Numbered from the stretch's first letter, positions 8,049-18,272 are shown. The stretch: 64,000 nt of DNA from Halorhodospira halochloris (GCF_002356555.2 NZ_AP017372.2:2086501-2150500); one strand, 5' to 3'. A program made the numbers and translations. Notes: generated from the sequence alone by a model not told the origin.

Positions 8049-8570
8049 ATGCGCCAAAATCTTGACGGCATGACCATCTTCTTCTTGATATTGGCGATCT
8101 GCACCGGCGTAGGCGTCTACATTATGGAGGGAGCAGGTGTCTGGATTGAGGCTATTAGCAGCGCCGGAGGACTGCTTGTACAGATAGGCCCCATAGTCAT
8201 TGCAGCGGTTATGATATCGGGCTACGTGCAGACCCTGGTACCGAACGATAAGATCGAGTACTGGCTCGGCAACGACGCTGGCTGGCGAGGCCTTGGCATA
8301 GCCATAATTGCTGGGGCGATTACCCCTGGAGGGCCTTTTGCAGCTTTCCCCTTAGTGGTTGCTCTCTACCGAATGGGGGCCGCATTCGAAATACTCGTGG
8401 CTTATCTTACCGCCTGGTCAGTGCTCGGGATCAATCGAGCCATGGTCTGGGAGGTACCCTTCTTTGGGATAGAGTTTGTTGGACTCAAGATGCTGGTATC
8501 TCTACCGCTGCCAATACTCGCTGCGCTAATGGCCAAGTCCTTGCGCCGATACGTTACCGCAAGCGCCTAA
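8049..8570 (+). CDS. Half-size permease-like membrane protein A
   Basis: A 173-residue protein with about five membrane helices. The central motif TPGGPFAAFPL, then LTAWSVLGINR and a following Glu-Pro stretch, recur in the next gene (LPGGPMVAFPL, LTSWSLLGLNR). The pattern recalls the two repeats of the PF03773/ArsP-type permease family, but the Cys motif of ArsP is absent, so the substrate is unknown. The stop is 7 bp before the second gene. The two probably assemble as a heterodimer equivalent to one full-length permease. Confidence 0.65.
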   Translation: MRQNLDGMTIFFLILAICTGVGVYIMEGAGVWIEAISSAGGLLVQIGPIVIAAVMISGYVQTLVPNDKIEYWLGNDAGWRGLGIAIIAGAITPGGPFAAFPLVVALYRMGAAFEILVAYLTAWSVLGINRAMVWEVPFFGIEFVGLKMLVSLPLPILAALMAKSLRRYVTASA

Positions 8571-8577
8571 TATTGCC

Positions 8578-9075
8578 ATGGTCGTAGCCTTCGTATTTGT
8601 CTTAACCGTCCTGACGATCCTTGTTCTTATAGCTCAGGCCCGACCCGAACGCCCCCACCGGGTTGCTATCAAACAAGGCTGGGAGCAACTGCAGCCGCTC
8701 CTGGTCCGTTTGCCCCTGGCCTTGATAGCAGCGGCTTTCATCGCCCAACTTTTACCCGAGCAAGCTATCGCTGACGTTTTTGGAGAGGGCTCGGGATGGC
8801 ACGGGATACTAGCCGCCTCTCTCCTCGGCGGCCTACTGCCGGGCGGGCCGATGGTAGCCTTCCCGCTGATAATTATCTTCCTTGACGCCGGCGCCGGCAC
8901 CGCGCAGATCATATCCCTACTGACCTCTTGGTCTCTTTTAGGACTAAACCGCATGGCGGTCTACGAGATACCCATGCTCGGAACTAGGTTCACGCTAGCA
9001 CGGGTCATTACCGCATTGCCGCTACCGGTGGCAGCCGGCTACTGGGCCGGATCCATATCTAACTGGCTACAGTAA
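8578..9075 (+). CDS. Half-size permease-like membrane protein B
   Basis: A 165-residue paralogue of the preceding product, with four or five membrane helices and the PGGP-x4-FPL plus LTSWSLLGLNR motifs about 40 residues apart. The cytoplasmic linker between helices 1 and 2 is longer and basic. Tight spacing and shared motifs argue for co-expression and a complex with protein A. No Shine-Dalgarno is obvious before the ATG, which fits translational coupling. Confidence 0.65.
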   Translation: MVVAFVFVLTVLTILVLIAQARPERPHRVAIKQGWEQLQPLLVRLPLALIAAAFIAQLLPEQAIADVFGEGSGWHGILAASLLGGLLPGGPMVAFPLIIIFLDAGAGTAQIISLLTSWSLLGLNRMAVYEIPMLGTRFTLARVITALPLPVAAGYWAGSISNWLQ

Positions 9076-9096
9076 GTAAATAACTAAAGTTAAATC

Positions 9097-9321
9097 CTAG
9101 TGCAGCCTGTCCGGATGCAGGTCGGCAGCTTTGTCCATCTCATCCGCAAGTCGACGCAGATATGAGGCAGTATCCCTGTTGCTCATATAGTGGCGGGACA
9201 TGCATACGGCTGCAAAGAACAGTGACTCCAGGGTCTTCTCTGCGTCATGGCCAGCTTGAATGTAGTTGCCGGCGTTCGTGCAAACTAGTTCTGCTAGGGT
9301 TTGATCTACTTCTTCAGCCAT
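9097..9321 (-). CDS. Hypothetical soluble protein (74 residues)
   Basis: A small helical protein with two or three Cys and no signal or membrane segment; not recognised. The ATG at 9321 has GAGG 9 bp upstream. The open frame continues to a TTG at 9369, which lacks a ribosome site, so the shorter form is preferred. It converges with the permease pair and lies downstream of the hybrid kinase on the same strand (43 bp after it). Confidence 0.5.
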   Translation of the reverse strand: MAEEVDQTLAELVCTNAGNYIQAGHDAEKTLESLFFAAVCMSRHYMSNRDTASYLRRLADEMDKAADLHPDRLH

Positions 9322-9411
9322 GGGACAGATCCTCACTCCTGTTAAGTCATAAAAGTCGGCCTTAGGCAAACTCTATGCACGTTGTCGTCCTCTGGCTGGA
9401 AAACTTTAGGC

Positions 9412-11004
9412 CTAGCCCTCGCCCACCAGCAATCTTTTCTGTTCTCGCACCGAGTCGATCAGTCTCTGGAGAGTTAATTTATCAATCGGCTTGTGCAACA
9501 ACTGATCGCAGTCAACCTGCTCGCAGATCCGCTCTAGCTCAGAAGGCGGATAGGCAGTTAATATCGCTACAGTAGTGCGCCGCCAGCTATTAGCGGCCTC
9601 TATTTGGCGCACCTGATAGGCTACAGTGCGACCATCGGCTCCGGGCATCTGCAGATCCAATAACAGTAGATCGGGCTTCAATCGGCTCCACTGATCCAGC
9701 GCATCAAGGCCATTCTCGACATGGACGGGATGACAATTGAAGCCTTTGAGCAACTCACAAAGCATCAGTGCGTTAGTCGGATCATCTTCGGCAACAACCA
9801 CATCAAGCCGCTCTGCCCCATCTGGGCAAGAGCCATAAGTAGCACTGTTGGCGCTGCTACCGGCACCCTCTCGCCAACCATACTCTAGCGACTGCTCTTC
9901 AGTCTTCGGTAGCGTCGCAGTGAAGGTGAAAACCGAACCATGGCCTACGGTACTCTCTAGCACTACATCACCGCCCATCAAGCGGGCAAGCTCCCGACAT
10001 ATGCGCAATCCAAGGCCGCTGCCTTCCTTACGCTTGTCTACTCCCCCCGCCTGCGTAAAGGCCAGAAACACCCTCTTCTGATCTTCAGGGGCTATACCGG
10101 GACCAGTGTCGGCGACAGAAACCTTAATCTGCCCCTGCTGAGATGGAGCTACATTGATCCATACCCCACCCTCATCTGTAAACTTAATGGCGTTACTGGT
10201 CAGATTGTAAATAACTTGCCCTAAACGCGTCGCATCACCATAGACCCGCTTGGGCAGGTCCTCAGCCATGACCAATTCCAGTTCAAGCCCTTTTCTGTCC
10301 GCTAAAGTGCGCAACAGCGCCACCTGTTCGCTCAAGTAGTTGCGCAGATCAAACGGTTCCGGAAAGAGCTCAACCTTCCCCGCCTCTAACCGGGAGAGAT
10401 CTAGTATGGTATTGATCCGTGCCAAAAGAGTCTCTCCCGCAGTGCGCGAGAGGTTAAGATAATGGCGCTGCTGCTCATCAAGATCGGTCTCACTGAGCAG
10501 ATCATTCAAGCCAATCAGAGCGCTTAGCGGCGTGCGCAGATCGTGACTAACAGCAGCGAGGAACTCACGACGTTCACGTTCGGCTTGCTCTCGCGCCCAT
10601 TCGGCCTCTTTCTTTTGAGTGATGTCTTCGTTTATCCCAAAGGCCTTACGCGGCACGCCTGTACAGTCGTACAATTGTCTCCCGACAGCACGGATATAGC
10701 GAATCTCGCCATCACGGCGCTGAGCCCTAAATACGAGTTCCCAGCCCTCGCCGTGGCGAGCTGAATCGCGCACGACTCGTTCCATTCTCTGGCGATCTTC
10801 AGGCAAAAGCATCTGTTTCCAACTCTCGTAATCGGGCTCAGACTCTTTTACGCCATCGATGCCAAAGATGGAGAACATATATGAGTTCCACTGGAACCTA
10901 CCGGTTTCCAGATCAAGCTCCCAGACTCCTATCCCCGCAGCCTCGGTGGCTATTTGGAAGCGCTGTTCGCTCTCTTGGAGCGCTTGTTGATGCTGCCCAG
11001 CCAT
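9412..11004 (-). CDS. Hybrid sensor histidine kinase (PAS-HisKA-HATPase-REC)
   Basis: A 530-residue soluble hybrid kinase. It has one PAS/PAC domain (about 15-130), a HisKA domain with phospho-acceptor His154 in AVSHDLRTPL, a HATPase_c domain (about 255-375, NAIKFTDEGG N-box and GSGLGL G-box) and a C-terminal REC domain with Asp450. It lacks membrane helices, so it senses a cytoplasmic cue. Layout and linker are close to the split kinase at 14.4/19.3 kb and the edge kinase at 62.4 kb, suggesting a local paralogous family. No DNA-binding partner is adjacent; the output is unknown. Confidence 0.9.
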   Translation of the reverse strand: MAGQHQQALQESEQRFQIATEAAGIGVWELDLETGRFQWNSYMFSIFGIDGVKESEPDYESWKQMLLPEDRQRMERVVRDSARHGEGWELVFRAQRRDGEIRYIRAVGRQLYDCTGVPRKAFGINEDITQKKEAEWAREQAERERREFLAAVSHDLRTPLSALIGLNDLLSETDLDEQQRHYLNLSRTAGETLLARINTILDLSRLEAGKVELFPEPFDLRNYLSEQVALLRTLADRKGLELELVMAEDLPKRVYGDATRLGQVIYNLTSNAIKFTDEGGVWINVAPSQQGQIKVSVADTGPGIAPEDQKRVFLAFTQAGGVDKRKEGSGLGLRICRELARLMGGDVVLESTVGHGSVFTFTATLPKTEEQSLEYGWREGAGSSANSATYGSCPDGAERLDVVVAEDDPTNALMLCELLKGFNCHPVHVENGLDALDQWSRLKPDLLLLDLQMPGADGRTVAYQVRQIEAANSWRRTTVAILTAYPPSELERICEQVDCDQLLHKPIDKLTLQRLIDSVREQKRLLVGEG

Positions 11005-11087
11005 TACTCAACCTCAGATCAATGCCGATACTAAGCAAAGACTTTATAACACAAATACTGCACTGCAACACAGCAGTAAGTCACTAC

Positions 11088-12416
11088 TTATCCCGACACC
11101 TCTGGCAAACGGGAAGACAGCCAAGCCCCAGCGAAACCCATGGCAGAAAGCACCAGAATTACTCCAGTAACCGGCATTATCACCGTAAGCGCCCCGACAC
11201 TACCGGCAAGCAGCAGCACCACACCTATAACCGTGTTGCTAACCGCCACATAGTCAGTACGCTTATTACCGCCAGCCATATCAACTACATAAGTTTTCCT
11301 GCCTAAGCGAACTCCGGCGTGAGCGATAGCTAGGACAAAAAAGAACAGCGGATATAGCCAAGGGCTAGCTGCCAGTGCAGGGAACAATACAACTATGGCT
11401 ACCAAAAGGGCACCTACCGCTGCCGCGGTTGCCCCGGCATAGACCATAACTTGACGACTGGAGGTATCCGAGAAGCGTCCCCAAAAAGGGGCAGAGGACA
11501 AACTAGCCAAGCCGTCTGCCATTACAAACAGGCCGAGCATGGCCGCAGCGGCGCCAGTATTATCATGAGCCAAAATCACTATAAAAGGTGCCGTCAGAGC
11601 CGAGCAGAGCAGCAATGAACGCGCGATCACAAAACGCCTAAATGGTACGTCATCGATAAGTAAACGCAGCCGGGCAAAGGCCTCAGAAATTGCATTCTTA
11701 CCGCCTGCAGTTGCCCCCGGCTCCTCCTCAATCATCCCATATGCAAACGCCGCCGCAAACCAGAGCAGTGCTGCCACCAAGAGCAACAGCGCAAATAGGG
11801 ATAGCTCTCCCCCGTCACCACCCAGGCCCAGCCAAAGCACAACACCCACGCCCAGGGTGGCCAATCCGGCCAGTGACGCCGACCAACCATTCAGCCGCCC
11901 GCGGCGGGTCTTAGGTATAGTCTTGCCCATGACATCCTTCGATGCCACTGAGCAAAGCCCGCGCGCTAAACTAAACACGACCAAAGCGGCGATTATCGCA
12001 GCACCCGCTGCTGCCCCAGATAGCGTTAAGGCCATAGCAGCAATTGCCAGTATTGCTAAGCCTTGCAGAATACAGCCGATAACAAACGCCCATTTGCGCA
12101 ATTGTTGACTGCGAATATAACTGGCAATGACAAGCTGGGGGATTAACGAACCAGATTCACGCACCGGCACCAAAAAGGCAGTAAATATGCCAGGCACCGA
12201 GAGTGCCCCGAACAACCAGGCCAACACAGTTTTGGGGCTAGCTATGGCATCACCCAACTTGGTGAAGAACTGCGCAATAATCTGCAGCAGGAAGTTTCCT
12301 GGCACGACCTTGCATGCGTGCTCGCTTATATCAGTACAAACCCGAGCATCTTCTTCATTCACCAACTTTTGATAAATGTGATCCAGAGTATTATTTGAGC
12401 TAGGCTGGACTTTCAT
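11088..12416 (-). CDS. MFS-type transporter
   Basis: A 442-residue polytopic membrane protein with about 12 hydrophobic segments in two halves separated by a cytoplasmic loop (about 235-255). Small-residue-rich helices and the SxxSSAPFWGRFSD motif between the two middle helices of the C-half resemble the MFS loop signature. A cytoplasmic N-terminal extension of about 60 residues is unusual. The substrate cannot be inferred. Palindrome P2 lies upstream. Confidence 0.7.
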   Translation of the reverse strand: MKVQPSSNNTLDHIYQKLVNEEDARVCTDISEHACKVVPGNFLLQIIAQFFTKLGDAIASPKTVLAWLFGALSVPGIFTAFLVPVRESGSLIPQLVIASYIRSQQLRKWAFVIGCILQGLAILAIAAMALTLSGAAAGAAIIAALVVFSLARGLCSVASKDVMGKTIPKTRRGRLNGWSASLAGLATLGVGVVLWLGLGGDGGELSLFALLLLVAALLWFAAAFAYGMIEEEPGATAGGKNAISEAFARLRLLIDDVPFRRFVIARSLLLCSALTAPFIVILAHDNTGAAAAMLGLFVMADGLASLSSAPFWGRFSDTSSRQVMVYAGATAAAVGALLVAIVVLFPALAASPWLYPLFFFVLAIAHAGVRLGRKTYVVDMAGGNKRTDYVAVSNTVIGVVLLLAGSVGALTVIMPVTGVILVLSAMGFAGAWLSSRLPEVSG

Positions 12417-12472
12417 TATTGAGCGACCTTCCGAATAGTAGCTGCAAGATATATACGCTAAATGGGAACATC

Positions 12473-12611
12473 TGAGCTTCCCCCGGAGCCACTAAACTCC
12501 CTCAGTGTGGATGACGCCGTGAATCCATCCCTGGAGGCTTTATGACGCCTTCCCTAGCGTCAAGAGCTCCACACCGGGGCAGCCGAGTGACTCTGGGGGG
12601 AGTTTTAGAGG
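12473..12611. repeat. Palindromic element P2 (degenerate arms)
   Basis: The core is recognisable (GATGACGCCGTGAATCCATC onward, with several substitutions). The arms have diverged: the left reads CCCCGGAGCCACTAAA, while the right, inverted, reads CCCCCAGAGTCACTCG. It ends 3 bp before the stop codon of the ATP-grasp gene, placing it as that gene's 3' hairpin. Confidence 0.85.
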
Positions 12612-12614
12612 TTC

Positions 12615-13922
12615 CTAAATGCACCAATATGGCGGATATTCAATAGCATCCTGCGGGTTACGATATATTTTTTGGCGTATCTCACGCTCGCGGGCAATTA
12701 TCTCGGCAGAGTTGCGACCGGTTATCCAGAGCTGCATTAACATCACCCCCGCTGCAGTCAAATCTTCTGCGCGGATCTCCTCATCTGGCCGTTTAACATG
12801 CCTAAACAACACCCCCTCATCCTGCTCCAGGTGGCGAATATACTCATAATCGAGTATATCTTCTACCCTGCCGCTCTCTCGTGCGGTTATCAGCACTATC
12901 AAGGTATAGATATGCTCCTCGCCGTCACGCCACTTCTGCCATGGAGTTGGCTGACTCGGCGCTAACCCCGCGGCCAGCTTCAAGTTGTCGGCATAGAGGG
13001 AGTTACCGAATGAATAGGAGTAGTTGTAATGATAGGTATGGGCCGCACGCGGATTTATCTCGGTCAGATGGATATCGCCATCGGGCATCAACCAGAACTC
13101 AAGATTGAAGAATTGATTGCGATACCCCAAATCGACAAGGCTAGCCATATAGCCTTCTACCCAGCGCTCAATCCGCTCAGCCATATCACGACTTATAGAA
13201 ACCGGCGGCGTCAAATAGCCAAGCGCCTGATGGTTTGAGAAATAGACTTCCTCAGTTAAACCATAATGAACAACCTCGCCGTCAGGCGTAACATACCCTT
13301 CATAGCAATACTCTATTGCTCGGTTCATATCAACAAGATGCTCGGCAACAAACGGCGGCGCCTGCTCGGGGGCCTGCTGAGTCTCGACACCGTCGAGATA
13401 AGCGGCATATTGACGGGTGATCTCATGCTGGAGTTCTTTGTCTTGACGGTATGACGCTAATACCCGGGATAACTCTTCGCTATCCTTTATCTTGAATATG
13501 CCCCTTCCGAGAGAAAGCGAAGTGTTTTTCAGCATAAAGGGCCATTCTTGTGCGGGAATCTTTGCAGCTACCTCCTCATCACTCTCGTGCAGTGGGTCAA
13601 CAGCAGCAAAAAAGAAGGGATCCTGCTCTAAGGTACGCATAAGGTACTTGTTCATGCAGTAAAAGAACCCTATCCGCCCAGGCACCGGATTGCCGAGTTG
13701 CTCATTGATGAGGATATGGTGAAAGGCATCCTTTTGGGCAAAGCCGGCCACTGCGCTTAGGCGATTATCACGGCAGTAGTCAGCAATGGCGCCAATCTCC
13801 TCTCGGCCCCATCCTTGCGGAGTCAGCCGCCGCACCTCGCAAGACTCGCTTAACTGCTTCAGGGCTGGCTCCATATAGGGCTGCGGATTGATCACTCCAA
13901 AACGCATCCTGTTCTCCTGCAT
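12615..13922 (-). CDS. ATP-grasp domain protein
   Basis: A 435-residue protein with the ATP-grasp layout. There is an N-terminal pre-ATP-grasp domain, the central Lys-containing strand (PFMLKNTSLSLGRGIF, about 125-140) and the metal-binding Glu/Asn pair in FNLEFWLMPDGDIHLTEINPR (about 275-295). Such enzymes form C-N or C-S bonds using ATP; substrates here are unknown. Two starts are plausible: ATG 13922 (GGGAGGG upstream) and ATG 13907 (AGGAG upstream). It is transcribed away from palindromes P3/P4. Confidence 0.75.
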   Translation of the reverse strand: MQENRMRFGVINPQPYMEPALKQLSESCEVRRLTPQGWGREEIGAIADYCRDNRLSAVAGFAQKDAFHHILINEQLGNPVPGRIGFFYCMNKYLMRTLEQDPFFFAAVDPLHESDEEVAAKIPAQEWPFMLKNTSLSLGRGIFKIKDSEELSRVLASYRQDKELQHEITRQYAAYLDGVETQQAPEQAPPFVAEHLVDMNRAIEYCYEGYVTPDGEVVHYGLTEEVYFSNHQALGYLTPPVSISRDMAERIERWVEGYMASLVDLGYRNQFFNLEFWLMPDGDIHLTEINPRAAHTYHYNYSYSFGNSLYADNLKLAAGLAPSQPTPWQKWRDGEEHIYTLIVLITARESGRVEDILDYEYIRHLEQDEGVLFRHVKRPDEEIRAEDLTAAGVMLMQLWITGRNSAEIIAREREIRQKIYRNPQDAIEYPPYWCI

Positions 13923-13998
13923 CTGTCCCTCCCCAAAAGCTCAATTAATGTAAAGTACGGCAATCTTGCAAGTTACATTTATCCTATCAACGGGGAAC

Positions 13999-14138
13999 CT
14001 CTAAAAACTTCGCCGGCGCCACCATCCGCCCCGGTGTGGAGGTCTTGGCGCCAGGGATGGCGCCATGAAGCCTCCAGGGATGGATTCACGGCGTCCTCCA
14101 CACCGGGGCGGATGGTGGCGCCGGCGAAGCTTTCAGAG
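13999..14138. repeat. Palindromic element P3
   Basis: Full-length copy with the common CTTCGCCGGCGCCACC arm and the core in the reverse orientation to P1. Left outer end CTCTAAAA; right outer end TTTCAGAG (one mismatch). It lies between two divergent genes, together with P4. Confidence 0.95.
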
Positions 14139-14184
14139 GCATCCAACGGTAACACTTTGCGAATTGGTATAATACATCGAGGTG

Positions 14185-14329
14185 CACCTAAACTCCCCTG
14201 GAGCCACTCATCTGCCCCGTTGTGGAGGTCTTGCCCCCAGGGATGGCACCATGAAGCCCCCAGGGATTGATACACGGCGCCCTCCACATCGGGGCAGATA
14301 ATGACTCCTCCGGGGAAGTCTTTAGAGGC
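14185..14329. repeat. Palindromic element P4
   Basis: An older-looking copy 46 bp from P3 in the same orientation. Arms are of the CCCCTGGAGCCACTCATCTG type, with several mismatches between left and right. The core carries substitutions (TTGCCCCCAGG for TTGGCGCCAGG). Its right end is about 40-65 bp upstream of the split kinase start. Confidence 0.9.
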
Positions 14330-14365
14330 GTCCAGTAGGGTGTTATAAAGGTTACTATTAGGCTA

Positions 14366-15817
14366 ATGCATGACTCCGGGGGAGCGGGTAGCAACATGCA
14401 AAGAGCACAGCCACCTCAAGCCGCAGAATTTCAACAGCAACTGCTCAACAACCTCGTCGAGGGGATCTTCGGCCTTGACACAGCCGGACAATTCACCTTC
14501 CTTAACCCTGCTGCTTGCAACCTACTCGGCTATCCCAACGAAGCTGAGCTGCTAGGCAAGAAGGCCCACGAAGTATGTCATCACACTACATTGAACAAAG
14601 CCACCTACAACAGCGCCGACTGCCCCATAAATCAGGCGCTACAGACTGGCAAAGCCGTTAAAGAAAGTGAAGACCTATTTTGGCGCCGCGATGGAACCAT
14701 ATTACACGTACTCCTGCAAGCTGCCCCTATCCATAACAGCAATGGCGCAATCTGCGGCGTAGTAGTCTCTTTCCAAGATATTACCGAAAGAAAACGACTT
14801 GAACATAAGCTACAACACTCACATTATCTCTTGAACTATATCATCGAACACAACCGTGCGGCTGTTGCTGTTCATGATACCAATATGAAGTATATTTACG
14901 TCAGCCAAAGATACCTAGAAGATTTTAACCTAGAACAACAAGACATCATAGGCAGACATCATTATGAGGTATTCCCAGACCTACCCGAAAAATGGCGCCA
15001 AACACACCAAAAAGTGCTAAAAGGCGAGGTCATAAGCGCCGATGACGACCTATATGTCACAAACGAGGGCAAAAAATATTGGACGCGCTGGGAGTGTCGA
15101 CCATGGTACAAAGACGATAACTCGATAGGCGGACTAATAATTTACACTGAAGTAACAAACCAGCGCAAAGAAACAGAAGAAAAGCTTCAGTTTGACCTGA
15201 AACTACAAAAGGTAATTGCTGAAATATCAGCAAACTTTGCTAAAACCCATGAAAAGGAACTAGACAACGCCATAAATAATTCACTAGCCAGGATAGGTGA
15301 GCTATTTGGCATTGACCGCTGTTATATTTGTTTATTTTCAATAGGTGATAACTCTATAACAAAAACTCATGAATGGCGCACATCTAACCATACAGCATCG
15401 CTAAAAACACCCAACAAACTGCTTTTAACCGACATCCCATGGCTCACCAATAAGATTTGTAGTGGTGAGCGAGCATACATCCCGACATTGGACGATTTAC
15501 CTGAAGAGGCACAGCTAGAAAAGGACCTACTTAAATTCCATAACATTCATTCAGTTGCATGCCTTCCCATTCTGGACGACAACCTCAAACCCATCGGCTT
15601 CATGGGTTTAGACATGTTGTCCGACAACTTTACCTGGCCTGAGCAACAGATCTGCATGCTCCAGGTAATAGCAGAAATAATCGGCAACACTATTTCCCGC
15701 ATAGAGGCACGCAGAGAGCTTAAACAACGCGAGGAGCAGTACCGACAACTGGCTGAAAGATTCAGAGAGGCCAATAGCAAACTGGAAAGTGCCTACCGTA
15801 CCAAGACCGATTGTTAG
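14366..15817 (+). pseudogene. Hybrid sensor kinase, 5' part (PAS-PAS-GAF), split by IS21 element
   Basis: The first 482 codons of a hybrid kinase. They encode a PAS domain (about 25-145), a second PAS (about 155-270), a GAF domain (about 285-455) and the start of the coiled-coil that should enter HisKA. The frame runs into the IS end and stops after one IS-encoded codon. Removing the IS and one copy of the 6-bp duplication joins ...AYRTKTD to FLNAVSHDL in frame, restoring an 872-residue kinase. An internal ATG at 14396 with GGGGGAG upstream may be the true start. Alone it has no kinase output. Confidence 0.9.
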
Positions 15818-15913
15818 CGGCTTTGGAAAACCGTACAAAATTGGCGGAGGATTCAGACATACTAATACGTTACTGAGATCCACCGCCATGTCCTTTTCCT
15901 TACAGGTGGTAAA

Positions 15914-16708
15914 TTAACTCTCTGCTTTGGCTTTTTTGCTCGGAGACTTGCGCTTAGCTTCTCGGGTGTTTCTGCGTTCTTGAGCTTCCTTGTAGCGATA
16001 TGACTCGCCGTCTATGGCGAGCACTTCGGCGTTATGCAGCAGTCTATCGATCAGGGATACGACACATGCAGCACTCGGGAAGACCTCGCCCCACTCGCTA
16101 AAGGGGCGATTGGTGGTGATGATAATAGAGTTCTTCTCGTACCGGCGGCTGACCAATTCGAAGAGCAGATCGGCATAACGCGTCGAGTAGGAGAGATACC
16201 CTAGCTCGTCGATGACCAGTAAGCGTGGCCTAGTGAAGCGGTTAAAGCGCTGCTGGAGTAGCCTCTCACTGTCTTGTGAGGCCAGCTCGGCGAGAATGGT
16301 GCTGGCGTTGACAAAGAGCGCGGTATAGCCGGCGATCACCGCCTGGTAGGCGATATTGCGGGCTATCATGGTTTTGCCGACGCCATTACTGCCGAGCAGG
16401 ACGACATTACCGGCCTCGGGGATGAATTCCAGGCTCATCAGGGCATTGATAGCGCCGCGGTCACAGCTAGTAGGCCACGACCAATCGAATTCGCTCATCG
16501 GCTTGAAACGCCCTATATGTGCTTCGCTCAGGCGGCGCTCGAGAGAGCGGCGGGTGCGCTCTTGCTCTTCCCAGCACAGCATCTGCTCGATCCACTGCTT
16601 ATCCTCGATCTCTTCCCAGTGGGCGAGGATGCCATGCAAGCGCAGGGCCTTGGCCCGCTCAATCATTTGCTGCTCAGGTGTTTTCGGGGTCATTGTCGTC
16701 TTTCTCAT
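15914..16708 (-). CDS. istB: IS21 helper ATPase IstB
   Basis: A 264-residue AAA+ ATPase with Walker A GSNGVGKT (about 107-114) and Walker B LLVIDELGYL. It assists IstA transposase in target capture. The start overlaps the istA 3' end by 35 bp, the usual IS21 arrangement. A second Met five codons in (MTPKTPEQ) is an alternative start. Confidence 0.95.
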   Translation of the reverse strand: MRKTTMTPKTPEQQMIERAKALRLHGILAHWEEIEDKQWIEQMLCWEEQERTRRSLERRLSEAHIGRFKPMSEFDWSWPTSCDRGAINALMSLEFIPEAGNVVLLGSNGVGKTMIARNIAYQAVIAGYTALFVNASTILAELASQDSERLLQQRFNRFTRPRLLVIDELGYLSYSTRYADLLFELVSRRYEKNSIIITTNRPFSEWGEVFPSAACVVSLIDRLLHNAEVLAIDGESYRYKEAQERRNTREAKRKSPSKKAKAES

Positions 16709-18191
16709 AGTTAGGGGTTAGGGCGTCGTAGCCATCGAGCCCGCGCAACCGGATGCTTGGCTCACGTTGACGTAGCTGCTCGGGTAAGCGCAGAGGCAGC
16801 GATGGCGGGCCAGGGGTTTGATCGCGGCGTTGTTCGAGGATCTGGCTGAGGGCATGTGGGTGGGGTACACCACGCTCGAGAGCGTGCTCAATGGCGGCAT
16901 CGAGCTCGCTGGCGCCGTAGTGATCGAGCAGACGAAGTAGCGCAGCTGTGACGCTGCCGAGGCTATTGGTGCGCGTTGCCGCTTGCGAGAGAAACTCCTT
17001 GGCGCGCGGTACAGAGCTGCTAAGCCGGTCGGTGCCACGATGTAGTCGAGCAGCTTGCTTCTCTTGGGCTAGCTTATCGATATGGCGCGGGTCCTCTATT
17101 TGAGCGTGGCGATCATAGCTGCGTGGATGCGAGGCTATAACGTTCTCGCCATCAAGCACCTGGATCCTCTCCAGAGTTGCGCTGACGCTGAGTGTTTTGC
17201 GGACATATTTGTGCGGCACCGAGTAGTCGTTAAGGTCAAAGCGCACATAAGGGGTTTTGCCTACCTTTACAGGCACGTTCTCATAGCAAGGAAATGGCTC
17301 GCTGGGTAAGGCACGTAGGTAAGGCTGCTCCTCGGCAAATGCCTGGCGAACACTGCTATTTTGCTCCTGATCGCAGCGCCGCTCGGCGGCAATGCTTACG
17401 CACCAGTGCTGCGCCTGCTCGTTCAGATCATCAAGGCAGTTAAACTGCCTACCGGGCCAGAAGCTGGAACGCACGTAGCGGATTGCCCGCTCGACACGGC
17501 CCTTTTCGTTGCCTCGGGCTACGGCTACTGGCCGTGGCTCAAAGCCGTAGTGGGCGCTAAGATCGAGTAGCTGCGGATTAAAGCGGATCTGTTCGGCGTA
17601 GCGCTCCAGCACCGCGCTTTTGAGGTTATCGTAGAGCAGGCACCTGCACACCCCCTGCCAGGCCTCGAAGGCGGCGACGTGGCCACGCAAAAAGTTGGCC
17701 GTCGATGAGCCGAGGTAGAAGCGCAGAAAGATCCAGCGCGAATAGCTCAGGACCATGACAAATGCCATCAGTGGGCGCTTAGCCCGACCTATGGGCAGTT
17801 TGCCGAAATGGCCCCAATCGACCTGTGCCTGCTCCCCGGGCAGGGTACGCAGGCGCATATACGCCTCAGCGACCGGTTTCGGCCGGTACTGGCTTATCAG
17901 GTGGCGAAAGTGATCAGGGCCGCCCGAATAACCACGCTCGCGGGCCATGTCATAGAGCCGGCTAGCTGGTATTTTGGGGTAATCTGCCAGGGTCTGCTCG
18001 ATCCAGGGTACATAGGGATCAATGATCGATCCTCGCCTAGTGCGTTGTGCACTAGGGATACCGGCCTTTGCCAGCACCCTATGGACGACATCGGTGTGGA
18101 CATTGAGTTGTCGGGAAATGGTGCCGACGCGCCAGTGCTCGGCGTAGTGATAGCGCATGATCTGCGCCTCAAGCTCTTTGGATATAGCCAT
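16674..18191 (-). CDS. istA: IS21 transposase IstA
   Basis: A transposase of about 505 residues. It has an N-terminal helix-turn-helix (VGTISRQLNVHTDVVHRVL) and an rve-type DDE catalytic core: Asp in QVDWG, Asp in LLYDNLKSAV and Glu in KGRVERAIRYV. A C-terminal Mu-transposase-like domain follows. The ATG at 18191 has GGAG at 9-bp spacing and is preferred over the ATG five codons upstream. Catalytic residues are all present, so the element may be active. Confidence 0.95.
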   Translation of the reverse strand: MAISKELEAQIMRYHYAEHWRVGTISRQLNVHTDVVHRVLAKAGIPSAQRTRRGSIIDPYVPWIEQTLADYPKIPASRLYDMARERGYSGGPDHFRHLISQYRPKPVAEAYMRLRTLPGEQAQVDWGHFGKLPIGRAKRPLMAFVMVLSYSRWIFLRFYLGSSTANFLRGHVAAFEAWQGVCRCLLYDNLKSAVLERYAEQIRFNPQLLDLSAHYGFEPRPVAVARGNEKGRVERAIRYVRSSFWPGRQFNCLDDLNEQAQHWCVSIAAERRCDQEQNSSVRQAFAEEQPYLRALPSEPFPCYENVPVKVGKTPYVRFDLNDYSVPHKYVRKTLSVSATLERIQVLDGENVIASHPRSYDRHAQIEDPRHIDKLAQEKQAARLHRGTDRLSSSVPRAKEFLSQAATRTNSLGSVTAALLRLLDHYGASELDAAIEHALERGVPHPHALSQILEQRRDQTPGPPSLPLRLPEQLRQREPSIRLRGLDGYDALTPNYEKDDNDPENT

Positions 18192-18272
18192 ATCCTTACA
18201 CTCCATATGCTCGGCGAGATGAGCGCAGAAACATGCGCCTCGGGCTTAGCGCAAGGCAATTCTCGCCGGATC

